This document shows, one piece after another, positions 8,922 through 20,000 of a stretch of 64,000 nt of DNA. Each line of letters begins with the position of its first letter. Within the stretch, counting starts at the first letter, position 1. The notes under the pieces were generated by a model. That model was not told the DNA's origin. It saw only the letters and a list, made by a program, of their open reading frames with translations, and did no database searches. A program made the position numbers and the translations under genes. The stretch is from Macrostomum hystrix (lineage: Eukaryota; Platyhelminthes; Macrostomidae). The stretch lies in the NCBI GenBank assembly GCA_950097015.1, contig CATNEN010000038.1:4571001-4635000 (forward strand), in the 5' to 3' direction.

Positions 8922-11409
8922 GACCTCCGCGTGATGGTCACAGGCGGCGGCTCAGGCTTAGGCGCCGCCACAGCCGCTCAGCTCCTGAGCCGTGGAGCTC
9001 GGGTGCTCATTGTGGACCAATTGGAAGCCTCAGAAGTGCGCGTACCTCCGCCGCGCAACGCTGCCTTCGTCAAGGCGGACATTGTTGAAGAGGCGGCAGT
9101 TCAGAATGCCGTGTCGCAGGCTGAGCAGCAGTTTGGCGGCCTGGACGCTGTGGTCAACTGCGCCGGCCAGGGCTTGGCTGCTCGCATCTACAACTGGAAC
9201 ACTGACACCGTCTTCAAGCAGGAGGACTTCAACAAACTGCTCAGCATCAATATTATCGGCACATTCAATGTCTGCCGACTGGCAGCTCGGCTGATGGCCA
9301 AAAATGTGCCCAGTTTGAATCAGACGGGATCTAAGGCAAAGGCTAAGGATGCCACCGCCGAACCGTCTAGTGTTCAGCGCGGTGTTATTATTAACACATC
9401 CTCTTCGTCGGCCTTTGATGGACAGGTGAGTGACCTGTGCGACATGTCTAAGTAGACACTGATGTATGTCAAAGTAGACACTGAGGGATGTCAAAGTAGA
9501 CACTGATGGATGTCAAAGTAGACACTGAGGGATGTCAAAGTAGACACTGAGGGATGTCAAAGTAGACACTGAGTGATGTCAAAGTTGACACTGATGGATG
9601 TCAAAGTAGACACTGAGTGATGTCAAAGTTGACACTGATGGATGTCAAAGTAGACACTGATGGATGTCAAAGTAGACACTGAGGGATGTCAAAGTAGACA
9701 CTGAGTGATGTCAAAGTTGACACTGATGGATGTCAAAGTAGACACTGAGTGATGTCAAAGTTGACACTGATGGATGTCAAAGTAGACACTGATGGATGTC
9801 AAAGTAGACACTGAGGGATGTCAAAGTAGACACTGAGGGATGTCAAAGTAGACACTGATGGATGTCAAAGTAGACACTGATGGATGTCAAAGTAGACACT
9901 GTGGGATGTCAAAGTAGACAAAGTAGACAAAGTAGATGGATGTTCCATTGTCACAGACTTCCCAACCCGCAGGCTACGCAGGTGCCCTACGCAGCCAGCA
10001 AGGCCGCTCTGGTCGCCATGACGCTCCCAATGGCCCGGGATTTGGCGCCCCTCGGCATTCGGGTCTGCTGCATCGCTCCAGGTGGGTGCTTTGGACACGA
10101 TTAACGTTATCAGAGCGGTTAACGCGTTTACCACATTCATATGGGGCGCAGCCGCGGAGAGAAGGCTTTGGGGACTTGTCGTGCAATTTACGCTCTTGAG
10201 AGCCACCTCCAAGGCACAGTGAGAGTGTACACTGCCTGACGATGAGAAAGTCAGGGCAGATGTACACACCTGTGTGAGCGTGTGCTCAAGTGGAATCTGT
10301 AGAATTGCCTCCTCGCTGGCTGCGGGTCCAGTGTCACCAAATGATTTGGCATTGCCCGCAGTCCTCCTGCGTATTTTATTTTTATCTCTTCCCTATAAAA
10401 TGCAACTCTCCTCAGACTTTTTCCTCAAATCTAGAATTCTCCCAATCCCTTTTCCCTGATCTAGAATTATCCTAATCATTTTTCTTCAAATCTAGAATCA
10501 TCCTAATCCCTTTTCCTTAATCTAGAATCATCCTAATCCCTTTTCCCTAAACTAGAATTATCCTAATCCCTTTTCCTTAATCTAGAATCATCCTAATCCC
10601 TTTTCCCTAATCTAGAATTATCCTAATCCCTTTTCCTTAATCTAGAATCATCCTAATCCCTTTTCCTTAATCTAGAATCATCCTAATCCCTTTTCCCTAA
10701 ACTAGAATTATCCTAATCCCTTTTCCTTAATCTAGAATCATCCTAATCCCTTTTCCCTAAACTAGAATTATCCTAATCCCTTTTCCTTAATCTAGAATCA
10801 TCCTAATCCCTTTTCCCTAATCTAGAATTATCCTAATCCCTTGTCCCTAATCTAGAATTATCCTAATCCCTTTTCCTTAACCTAGAATTATCCTAATCCA
10901 TTTCCATAATGTAGAATTATCCTAATCCCTTTTCCTTAACCTAGAATTATCCTAATCCCTTTCCCTAATCTAGAATTATCCTAATTATTTTTCCTCAAAT
11001 CTATAATACTCTCATTATTAACTTTTCTAAGAGCACAACTATCCTGATATTTAATAAAAAAATATAAACATTTCCCTCAGAGTTTAGAATTATCCCAATG
11101 AGGAATTTTCCCACCTGTCCATAAACAGGCTACTTCGACTCGCCGATGTGTCGCCGCGAGAACTACCCGCCGCGAGTGGTGAAATTTCTCGCCGATCACA
11201 ATCGCGCCATCTACCGGCTGGGCCGTCCGGCCGAGTTCGCCGACGCAGTCGAAGCTCTGCTGCTCAATCCCATGCTCAATGGTTGCTGCGTCCGGCTCGA
11301 CGCCGCATCCAGGGGATTTTTCTTCAATCGCTTCAAGAAAGCTGTTCCCTTATCCGCCCAGGACAGCAGCGGCGTTGGCGTCAAGGAGCTGCTGAGCTCC
11401 AGCGCCTGA
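8922..11409 (+). CDS. HSD17B10: HSD17B10-like short-chain dehydrogenase, first exon missing
   Basis: Exons 8922-9425, 9973-10081 and 11129-11409 (TGA) join in frame into 297 residues. The acceptor CTCCTCCGCAG before 8922 shows an earlier small exon that was not found. NAD-binding TGGGSGLG is near the start, then NCAG, the catalytic Ser in [10 protein letters not shown] and YAASK (Tyr-x3-Lys). The blocks [41 protein letters not shown] and [11 protein letters not shown] match mitochondrial 3-hydroxyacyl-CoA/17-beta-hydroxysteroid dehydrogenase type 10. This enzyme works in isoleucine and fatty acid breakdown and, in vertebrates, in the mitochondrial RNase P complex. Differences: an insert of about 20 residues rich in Lys and Ala before RGVII, and about 35 extra residues at the C-terminus. 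The two introns carry separate minisatellites; the second also carries a SINE. Confidence 0.92.
9452..9935 (+). repeat. 22 bp intronic minisatellite
   Basis: About 22 copies with core GATGTCAAAGTAGACACTGA in the dehydrogenase intron 9426-9972. Confidence 0.95.
10095..10375 (+). mobile_element. SINE family 2, copy with deleted head
   Basis: Aligns with the reverse complement of 18868-19212: GAGCGGTTAACGCGTTT, GCAGCCGCGGAGAGAAGG, GTGCAATTTACG, GAGAAAGTCAGGGCAG and GCTGGCTGCGGGTC occur in the same order. The B-box region of the tRNA-like head is deleted. It sits in the last dehydrogenase intron. Confidence 0.75.
10430..10985 (+). repeat. 30 bp intronic minisatellite
   Basis: About 18 copies with core TCTAGAATCATCCTAATCCC, in the last dehydrogenase intron. 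Confidence 0.95.
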
Positions 11410-11479
11410 GCCGATTAAATGTACTTTTAAATTCAATTGATTTCTAGGAATACCTGAGCATTTCTAGCCACCGGTTTGT

Positions 11480-11892
11480 CAAAACCGTTTACCTGTGTAT
11501 CTAACAGGTACACCTGTGTATCTAACAGGTACACCTGTGTATCTAACAGCTACACCTGTGTATCTAACAGCTACACCTGTGTATCTAACAGCTACACCTG
11601 TGTATCTAACAGCTACACCTGTGTATCTAACAGCTACACCTGTGTATCTAACAGCTACACCTGTGTATCTAACAGCTACACCTGTGTATCTAACAGCAAC
11701 ACCTGTGTATCTAACAGCTACACCTGTGTATCTAACAGCTACACCTGTGTATCTAACAGCTACACCTGTGTATCTAACAGCAACACCTGTGTATCTAACA
11801 GCTACACCTGTGTATCTAACAGCTACATCTGTGTATCTAACAGCTACACCTGTGTATCTAACAGCTACACCTGTGTATCTAACAGCTACACC
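11480..11892 (+). repeat. 21 bp minisatellite
   Basis: About 19 copies with core ACACCTGTGTATCTAACAG in the 3' flank of the dehydrogenase gene. The first units contain GTATCTAACAGGTA, which also occurs (reverse complement) in the array at 59.5 kb. Confidence 0.95.
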
Positions 11893-12111
11893 TTGTTCTA
11901 GTTTACAATGTGGTTAGGAGCGTTCTTTTCATCAACCGGAAAAAGTGTGCTGTTCTTTTTTTCTACAGTAAAGGTTTCTAGTTAAATCGTGCATTTTTAT
12001 TAGGCAGTAAAAATTTGCGTGCAAATAAATCTATGTGGCATGGCATTCATAATGGTTTCATCAAAACCAAAATTTGTGTTTTGGTACATGCAAACTACCA
12101 ACTTGTTTTGG

Positions 12112-12672
12112 TATACAACTACTGTTTTTAAGAAAAACTACGGTCTCTAATACAACTGCTGTTTCTAAGAAAAACTACGGTCTCTAATACAACTACTGTT
12201 TCTAAGAAAAACTACGGTCTCTAATACAACTACTGTTTCTAAGAAAAACTACGGTCTCTAATACAACTACTGTTTCTAAGAAAAAACTACGGTCTCTAAT
12301 ACAACTACTGTTTCTAAGAAAAACTACGGTCTCTAATACAACTACTGTTTCTAAGAAAAAACTACGGTCTCTAATACAACTACTGTTTCTAAGAAAAAAC
12401 TACGGTCTCTAATACAACTACTGTTTCTAAGTAAAACTACGGTCTCTAATACAACTACTGTTTCTAAGAAAAAACTACGGTCTCTAATACAACTACTGTT
12501 TCTAAGAAAAACTACGGTCTCTAATACAACTACTGTTTCTAAGTAAAACTACGGTCTCTAATACAACTACTGTTTCTAAGAAAAACCACGGTCTCTAATA
12601 CAACTACTGTTTCTAAGAAAAACTACGGTCTCTAATACAACTACTGTTTCTAAGAAAAACTACGCTTTCTAA
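12112..12672 (+). repeat. 37 bp minisatellite with TTCTAAGAA palindrome
   Basis: About 15 copies with cores AATACAACTACTGTTTC and TAAGAAAAACTACGGTCTC. Each unit contains TTCTAAGAA, a TTC-N3-GAA palindrome. Degenerate units run on to about 12740. Confidence 0.95.
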
Positions 12673-13080
12673 GACAAACTAAGGTTTCTAAGGAAAAAAT
12701 AATGTTTCTAAAAAAACTACGGTTTCTAAGAAAGTTCTTAGGTTTCCGACTAGCTTTCTGAGAAAATAGTGAGATTCCAGTGAAAACTGTTTGTTTTGTG
12801 CGAAGTTTGCAAAGCATTTTAGAAAGCATTGAGTTTTCCAACGTATTTTAACTAAAAAAGTGGCTGAATAAAGGAAACGATAGAAACATATGTTATAAAT
12901 GATTTTAATGAAATTTATTTAAAAATACTGTTTATTCGTAAGCGAATGTTATTCGGAGTATCGAAAACTAGAAAGTTTTCGGTAGCACTAGCAAGAAAAT
13001 GTTTAAAAAAATTCTTTAAGTTTGCGTAGAAAAAGGTCTCAAGAGCTCCAGGCGCTTCCTTGCCAACCGCAGCGTCGGAA
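12673..13080. other. 3' flank of the WSC gene
   Basis: AT-rich DNA between the 37 bp array and the terminal WSC exon. Besides the polyadenylation signals listed separately, nothing was seen. Confidence 0.5.
12914..12936 (-). terminator. Candidate polyadenylation signals of the WSC gene
   Basis: Two AATAAA hexamers on the minus strand (TTTATT at 12914-12919 and 12931-12936) lie about 150 bp beyond the proposed stop codon. Confidence 0.35.
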
Positions 13081-15218
13081 TCAGCCACGCGAGGGAAAGT
13101 TCTGCGATATTGAGACAGCGTTTATTTGATGTGCTTACACGTCCGTGTTTCATTCTCTAATCCTACTCACCTGCTTCATCAAGTTGCAATTGAATCCCTT
13201 TTGTTCTTGATCCCTTAACTGTTCACAAATCCGTGTTCGACATACCCCCAGGTTCTCAAATCCCCTCAGGATTCTCAAATCCCTCCGAGTTCTCAAATAC
13301 CCTCCGAGTTCTCAAATCCCCTCTGAGTTCTCAGATCCCCTCCGAGTTCTCAGATCCCCTCCGATTTCTCAGATCCCCTCCGAGTTCTCAGATCCCCTCC
13401 GAGTTCTCAGATCCCCTCCGATTTCTCAGATCCCCTCCGAGTTCTCAGATCCCCTCCGAGTTCTCAGATCCCCTCCGAGTTCTCAGATCCCCTCCGAGTT
13501 CTCATATCCCCTCCGAGTTCTCAGATCCCCTCCGAGTTCTCAGATCCCCTCCGAGTTCTCATATCCCCTCCGAGTTCTCAGATCCCCTCCGAGTTCTCAG
13601 ATCCCCTCCGATTTCTCAGATCCCCTCCGAGTTCTCAGATCCCCTCCGAGTTCTCAGATCCCCTCCGAGTTCTCAGATCCCCTCCGAGTTCTCAGATCCC
13701 CTCCGAGTTCTCATATCCCCTCCGAGTTCTCAGATCCCCTCCGAGTTCTCAGATCCCCTCCGAGTTCTCAGATCCCCTCCGAGTTCTCAGATCCCCTCTT
13801 AAAAATCTCACCGAATCAATCTTGTACAGGCTGTTCCTCCAGGGGCCTCCGCACCACTCGCCAATGTTGCCGTCGCAGCGCATGTTGCACTCCCTGTCGT
13901 CCGATTTGCCGTACATACCATAGACGTTGCCGCAGAAGCAGTAATAGCTGTACTGCAGGCCGAAGTACTGGTAGCCGAAGCGGCTGCACTCTCTGTAGCA
14001 CCTCTCGGGCGACATGTGCACTGTGGCTGCGTGGCGCGACAGGTCCCTATGCGCTGCGTCTCTGTAGCAGCCCAGGTAGGTGTAGGGACCATTGGGCCCG
14101 ACTGCGGTGCAGTGAGGGATGAGTATAGGCTAGTGGCTGACGCAGTGAAGGGTGAGTATAGGCTATTGGCTGACGCAGTGAAGGGTGAGTATAGGCTATT
14201 GGCTGACGCAGTGAAGGGTGAGTATAGGCTAGTGGCTGACGCAGTGAAGGGTCAGTGTGAGGCTAGTGGCTGACCCAGTGAAGGGTCAGTGTGAGGCTAG
14301 TGGCTGACGCAGTGAAGGGTCAGTGTGAAGCTAGTGGCTGACGCAGTGAAGGGTCAGTGTGAGGCTAGTGGCTGACGCAGTGAAGGGTCAGTGTGAGGCT
14401 AGTGGCTGACGCAGTGAAGGGTCAGTGTGAGGCTAGTGGCTGACGCAGTGAAGGGTCAGTGTGAGGCTAGTGGCTGACGCAGTGAAGGGTCAGTGTGAGG
14501 CTAGTGGCTGACGCAGTGAAGGGACAGTGTGAGGCTAGTGGCTGACGCAGTGAAGGGTCAGTGTGAGGCTAGTGGCTGACGCAGTGAAGGGTCAGTGTGA
14601 GGCTAGTGGCTGACGCAGTGAAGGGTCAGTGTGAGGCTAGTGGCTGACGCAGTGAAGGGACAGTGTGAGGCTAGTGGCTGACGCAGTGAAGGGTCAGTGT
14701 GAAGCTAGGGGCTGACGCAGTGAAGGGTCAGTCTGAAGCTAGTGGCTGACGCAGTGAAGGGTCAGTGTGAAGCTAGTGGCTGACGCAGTGAAGGGTCAGT
14801 GTGAGGCTAGTTGCTAACGCAGTGAAGGGTCAGTGTGAGGCTAGTGGCTGACGCAGTGAAGGGACAGTGTGAGGCTAGTGGCTGACGCAGTGAAGGGTCA
14901 GTGTGAGGCTAGTGGCTGACGCAGTGAAGGGACAGTGTGAAGCTAGTGGCTGACGCAGTGAAGAGTCAGTGTGAAGCTAGTGGCTGACGCAGTGAAGGGT
15001 CAGTGTGAAGCTAGTGGCTGACGCAGTGAAGGGTCAGTGTGAGGCTAGTGGCTGACGCAGTGAAGCGTCAGTGTGAGGCTAGTGGCTGACGCAGTGAAGG
15101 GTCAGTGTGAGGCTAGTGGCTGACGCAGTGAAGGGTCAGATGCAGGGATTCACTCACAAGCTTCGCAGGCGGTGAAGCACAACAGGGCCGCGATGGCTGT
15201 CAGAAGGATGACCTTCAT
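13081..15218 (-). CDS. Small secreted WSC-domain protein
   Basis: Exon 1 is 15218-15158: MKVILLTAIAALLCFTACEA, a signal peptide, ending at a T|GTGAGT donor. Exon 2 is 14101-13812 and holds one complete WSC domain: YLGCYRD, MSPERCYRECSRFGYQYFGL, CFCGN, DDRECNMRCDGN and EWCGG. The usual eight cysteines and the CGG motif are present. Phases match (Phe split across the junction). The third exon is proposed at 13101-13081 (NFPSRG-stop) after an ATCGCAG acceptor and is less certain. The product would be about 123 residues. WSC domains are putative carbohydrate-binding modules; here the protein should be secreted as a single-domain lectin-like molecule, an inference. Each intron is filled by its own minisatellite, which extends false open frames into the arrays. 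Confidence 0.85.
13245..13798 (+). repeat. 19 bp intronic minisatellite
   Basis: About 29 copies of CTCCGAGTTCTCAGATCCC in the second WSC intron. It starts within 15 bp of the exon 2 donor on the minus strand. Confidence 0.97.
14112..15138 (+). repeat. 34 bp intronic minisatellite
   Basis: About 30 copies with cores GGCTAGTGGCTGACGCAGTG and AAGGGTCAGTGTGA in the first WSC intron. On the gene strand each unit reads CCTTCACTGCGTCAG, similar to the true acceptor CCTCACTGCACCGCAG. Confidence 0.97.
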
Positions 15219-15711
15219 TGTTATAGGAGTGTCTGCGTTGGGTGCTGAGTTAGGCCACTTCACTAGTTGGCTTTAAAATACAATTTTAAAAGATTTACTT
15301 CTTAATTGAAGCGAAAATGCTTTATCTTTGAGCAGAAAGGTTGCCATGGCAACCCTATAGTCAAATCGCAGCCGAATCCGATACCAGAATAAAAATTAAA
15401 CAAGCACATTTTTCGTGAGACTTTTGGTCTCCATCTGACAAGATTTTTTTCAACACAAACATTTTCGCACAGTGTTCTGCCCACAGTGGAGAGTAGACCT
15501 GAGATCGATTAACTGTTGCCAGACGGCTCGGAGCGGTGAGAGATAAGATTAATTGAGCTCACTTGGTTGAAAAGATCGCTTCAATTGTAAATTTTTACCA
15601 CGCCAGACTTTGAAATTCTTATCGGCCCGGAGGTCGAATGGAAAAGACTAAGAGAAACTCTAAAAATCACTAAATGTCTTCTTTACATATATCTCGACAT
15701 CTCCCTAAATG
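15219..15711. other. 5' flank of the WSC gene
   Basis: Must contain the WSC promoter. No clear TATA box or other gene was seen. Confidence 0.5.
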
Positions 15712-15825
15712 AGACCCCTTAAACACCTGTGATCCAACAGGTGTACTAATGAGACCCCTTAAACACCTGTGATCCAACGGGTGTACTAAATGAGAACCGA
15801 AACACCTGTGATCCAACAGGTGTAC
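15712..15825 (+). repeat. 40 bp hairpin-forming repeat, first block
   Basis: Three units containing CACCTGTGATCCAACAGGTG, in which CACCTGT and ACAGGTG can pair as a 7 bp stem with a 6-base loop. Confidence 0.9.
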
Positions 15826-16202
15826 TTGTCAAGAAAACTGAGAGAGACAGACTGAATTGTCAAGCTGGCTTGCAGGTAGCTCATGGACAGTAGCGAAGTC
15901 AAGTGAAATGTGAGAGGGCGTTGTGCCCTGGACTATATATTTAAACATGGTTAAGTTGGACAGACTGGAGGAGGTTGGCGGTACGATAACAAGAGTGCGC
16001 GACTGAGGGTAGGAGAGGAGGCTAGAACGTGAGCGGCGGACCAATCAGAAAGGAGGAAAGAAAGAAAGGATAGAGAATGAGAGATCAGCCACAGAGATAA
16101 CGAGAGAAAGAACTAGATTGAACTGGACGATGTAAACAAGAAAAGTGCAGAGAACGAAAGAGTGAATAGAGGACAGAAGGCAGAGACGAAAGTCGCGACA
16201 GT
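15826..16202. other. Spacer between the two hairpin-repeat blocks
   Basis: Purine-rich on the plus strand. No gene seen. Confidence 0.5.
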
Positions 16203-16412
16203 ACTAAATGAGACCCTTAAACACCTGTGATCCAACAGGTGTACTAAATGAGACCCTTAAACACCTGTGATCCAACAGGTGCACTAAATGAGACCCTTAA
16301 ACACCTGTGATCCAACAGGTGCACTAAATGAGACCCTTAAACACCTGTGTTCTAACAGGTGCACTAAATGAGACCCTTAAACACCTGTGATCCAACAGGT
16401 GTACTAAATGAA
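16203..16412 (+). repeat. 40 bp hairpin-forming repeat, second block
   Basis: Five more copies of the same unit (core ACTAAATGAGACCCTTAAAC plus the CACCTGT/ACAGGTG hairpin). Confidence 0.93.
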
Positions 16413-17007
16413 GCTTACAAATCGGCCAAAGAAAGGAGTAAGCCAATAAATTCATATAATTTTGTGCCTTTGCTTTTATAGCTAATAACTTGTTGCTTTA
16501 GAAGCAGCAGGTTGCTTCTTCAGAAAAGATTTTTTTATTTTATAGCTGAGAATCGTGCGGTACAGTACTGAGATGTTTAGTTTAGCTTACAGAGAAAGAT
16601 TATATTGTACTGCCTGTTCGTAGAGAAAGCTCTTTTTGCAACAAAAAAAGAATGTAAAAATACATATTTTGTACATTACTGAATTAAATATTTTAGGTGA
16701 GAGATTTAGAAGAAAACAAAGAAAATAATTGTATAATAGTACCCGTACATTAGGCTTGGTAATGGCACCGAGTGCAAACGTACTTTCAAACATACTCTTT
16801 AGTACTAAACTGACTAACTTGTTTCTCTGCATCTCTAAAATGCATTTTTGTCTACTCTATCAATACTTCTCATTCTTCGCGTGAAAACGTCGAGCAGGTT
16901 ATTTGACAGTAAAAAATGGCTTGGTAAATAATAAAAGCCAATTATTTAAGTGTAGCAGCTCAGCTCTTGCTGAAGTCAGAAGGTTTTAGAAGGCGAGATT
17001 TCGGCAA
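16413..17007. other. 3' flank of the six-exon gene, no other gene seen
   Basis: AT-rich. A minus-strand frame at 16587-16832 is Phe- and Lys-rich and has no recognisable family. Confidence 0.5.
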
Positions 17008-20000
17008 CTACCAGTAATAGTCGAACGCTCTGCACTGGAAAGCACTGCTGTCACTAGACAGGTTGATGGTCAGCTGCTCCAGGAAATCCAGCTCCGGCTC
17101 AATTGTGTCATTTTCCTGCGGGGTGGTGGGCGCAGGCTTGATAATCGAGGTGGTGGGTGCAGGCTAGAGTATTGGGTTGGTGGGTGCAGGCTAGAATATT
17201 GGGGTGGTGGGCGCAAGCTAGATTATTGGGGTTGTAGAATGGGGTGGTGGGTGCAGGCTAGAGTATTGGGGTGGTGGGTGCAGGCTAGAATATTGGGGTG
17301 GTGGGTGCAAGCTAGATTATTGGGGTTGTAGAATGGGGTGGTGGGTGCAGGCTAGAGTATTGGGGTGGTGGGTGCAGGCTAGAATATTGGGTAGTGGGTG
17401 CAAGCTAGATTATTGGGGTTGTAGAATGGGGTGGTGGGTGCAGGCTAGAGTATTGGGTTGGTGGGTGCAGGCTAGATAATTGGGGTGGTGGGTGCAGGCT
17501 AGAGTATTGGGTTGGTGGGTGCAGGCTAGATAATTGGGGTGGTGGGTGCAGGCTAGAGTATTGGGTTGGTGGGTGCAGGCTAGATAATTGGGGTGGTGGG
17601 TGCAGGCTAGATAATTGTGGTGGTGGGTGCAGGCTAGAGTTTTGGGGTGGTAGGTGCAGGCTAGATAATTGGGGTGGTGGGTGCTGACAAGTTAAAAAGG
17701 TGAGATACTCACGTGTTCATTTTTTAAATATTGGTCGCCCAGCGAGCTAGGTGGCACTCCAACATTCAGGCTGCTAATTAGCATGCTTGTCTCGGACATG
17801 CAATCGCAGCACTCAGCCAAATCGTTTAGCAGTTGGGCCGCCTCATCTTCATCGTCGGGTACGTTGTCAACGCCAATATTCTCGGTAACATTCTCGTCTT
17901 TGCACTTTGTAACACTAGAAGCTGAACCCGCGGCTGCCAGACTCGTTGGCGTTTCGCAGAGCCAGTTGTCGATGTCGCTTGTAGCTGATGGCTGGTCTAG
18001 CGCTTTCTTATAATTGCTATCATTTTTGACATTGTCAAGAATGGCTGGGTCGTTAGCAATCTTCGACTTGCTCTGCTGCGCAGGAGACGCCTTTACCACC
18101 TTAGTGAAGGAGACAAAGCAGCTGTTGGTGTTGCTCATGTTGTCCCTTTGCTTCATCTTCAGTGCGTGTTTACCTGCGGCCTCCTTGCCTTCCACAAGTT
18201 CATCTGTATTTGGCTCCCTACCAACCCGGAACTGCATCTGGACGAGCTCGATCTGGGACAACTCATGCAGCATGTCCTTGGTGAGGTAGGCCCAGGCGTC
18301 CTTGATCGAGTTGAACTCTCGGATGACGTTGATTTGGACGTCGCTGAAAGAATTCTGCAGCTTTGGATCGATGACGAAGTCCACGGCTCTGGCCGGGTAG
18401 GGTGGGAATTGCGCGCTGGCGAAGTACACGAACTGCTTGGACTGCAGCAGCAGCCGGGTGATGATGCCGGTAATCTTGCCAATGTTGCCCAGGGTGCCCA
18501 CGCGCCGATTCTCCAGCCTCTTACGCATCTTCGCGAGTTGCAAGTTATTGAAGACAGTTGCGGACTGGGTGGTCAGCTTGTCCTGCTCGCGTTGAATCAG
18601 GTTTAGCATCAGAACTACCAGGTTGCGAAGGTCGCGGGCGCGTGGCGAATCCGCTTTCAGCTGGCTGCTGTTGCAGTAAAACCCTCGCTTGGCCATCACC
18701 GCGACAGAGTCCAGACACATCTTGGGCGATGATGGGGCTGTTGTCATCAGCTCTGCTCTGATCTACCTTCTGATCTCACCTAACTCACACTATGACTTAA
18801 TTGTCCCTTTGTTTTCCTTCATTATCTCTTAATTATCTATGCATTAACCATTATAATAATATTGATATTCGCTGGAGGGCTGCGGGCAATGGCACATCAT
18901 TTGGTGACTGTAGACCCGCAGCCAGCGAGGAGGCAATTCTGCCCATTTCGCTGTCTTATGAGCACACAGATACTGTACGCAGGCACACACTCACACAGGT
19001 GTGTACATCTGCCCTGACTTTCTCATCGCCAGGCAGTGTACACTCTCACTGTGCCTTGGAGGTTGGCCCTCATAGGGCGTAAATTGCACGACAAGCCCCC
19101 AAGCCTTCTCTCCGCGGCTGCGCAACAAATGAATGTGGCCTCGCCGCGGAATCGAGCTCAGGGACCTTGGCGCGAGAGGCAAACGCGTTAACCGCTCTGC
19201 CACTGCCCCCTTCATTATGCAATATTTATATGCTAATTATCCCTTCAATATCCCTTCAGTATCCCTTCATTATCCCTTCATTATCCCTTAGCCTCACCCT
19301 TCACCAAAGCGTTTCGCACCTGCATCCGTTTGCTGCACCTGTCCTTCTCCAGTGCGTAATGAATAACCCGAACGCCCTCCGACACGTAATTCACCACCTC
19401 GTTCTGCTTGGACTGCGCGGCACTGTTGTTGGCGTTGACCAGCTGCGGGCGCTGCTGCCTGCTCTCCGGCTCCACCCGCCACTGCTGGTCAGGCAGTTGG
19501 GGCCTGCCAATTTGATACCAGCGACTGCTGTTGGACTGGCTGTAATTCAGCACACCTTTGCGGCCGCTTTTCTTCTTCTCCGCTTCCTCAGCCTGCTTGC
19601 CTGTCACATCATAGTCCTGCACCTGCTGGGTTTTGGTTGGCAACCGTCTATAGCATCACTGGCAATCCCTCACCTGAATCACTGGCAATCCCTCAACTGA
19701 ATCACTGGCAATCCCTCACCTGAATCACTGGCAATCCCTCACCTGAATCACTGGCAATCCCTCACCTGAATCACTGGCAATCCCTCACCTGAATCACTGG
19801 CGATCCCTCACCTGAATCACTGGCGATCCCTCACCTGAATCACTGGCGATCCCTCACCTGAATCACTGGCAATCCCTCACCTGAATCACTGGCAATCCCT
19901 CACCTGAATCACTGGCAATCCCTCACCTGAATCACTGGCGATCCCTCACCTGAATCACTGGCGATCCCTCACCTGAATCACTGGCGATCCCTCACCTGAA

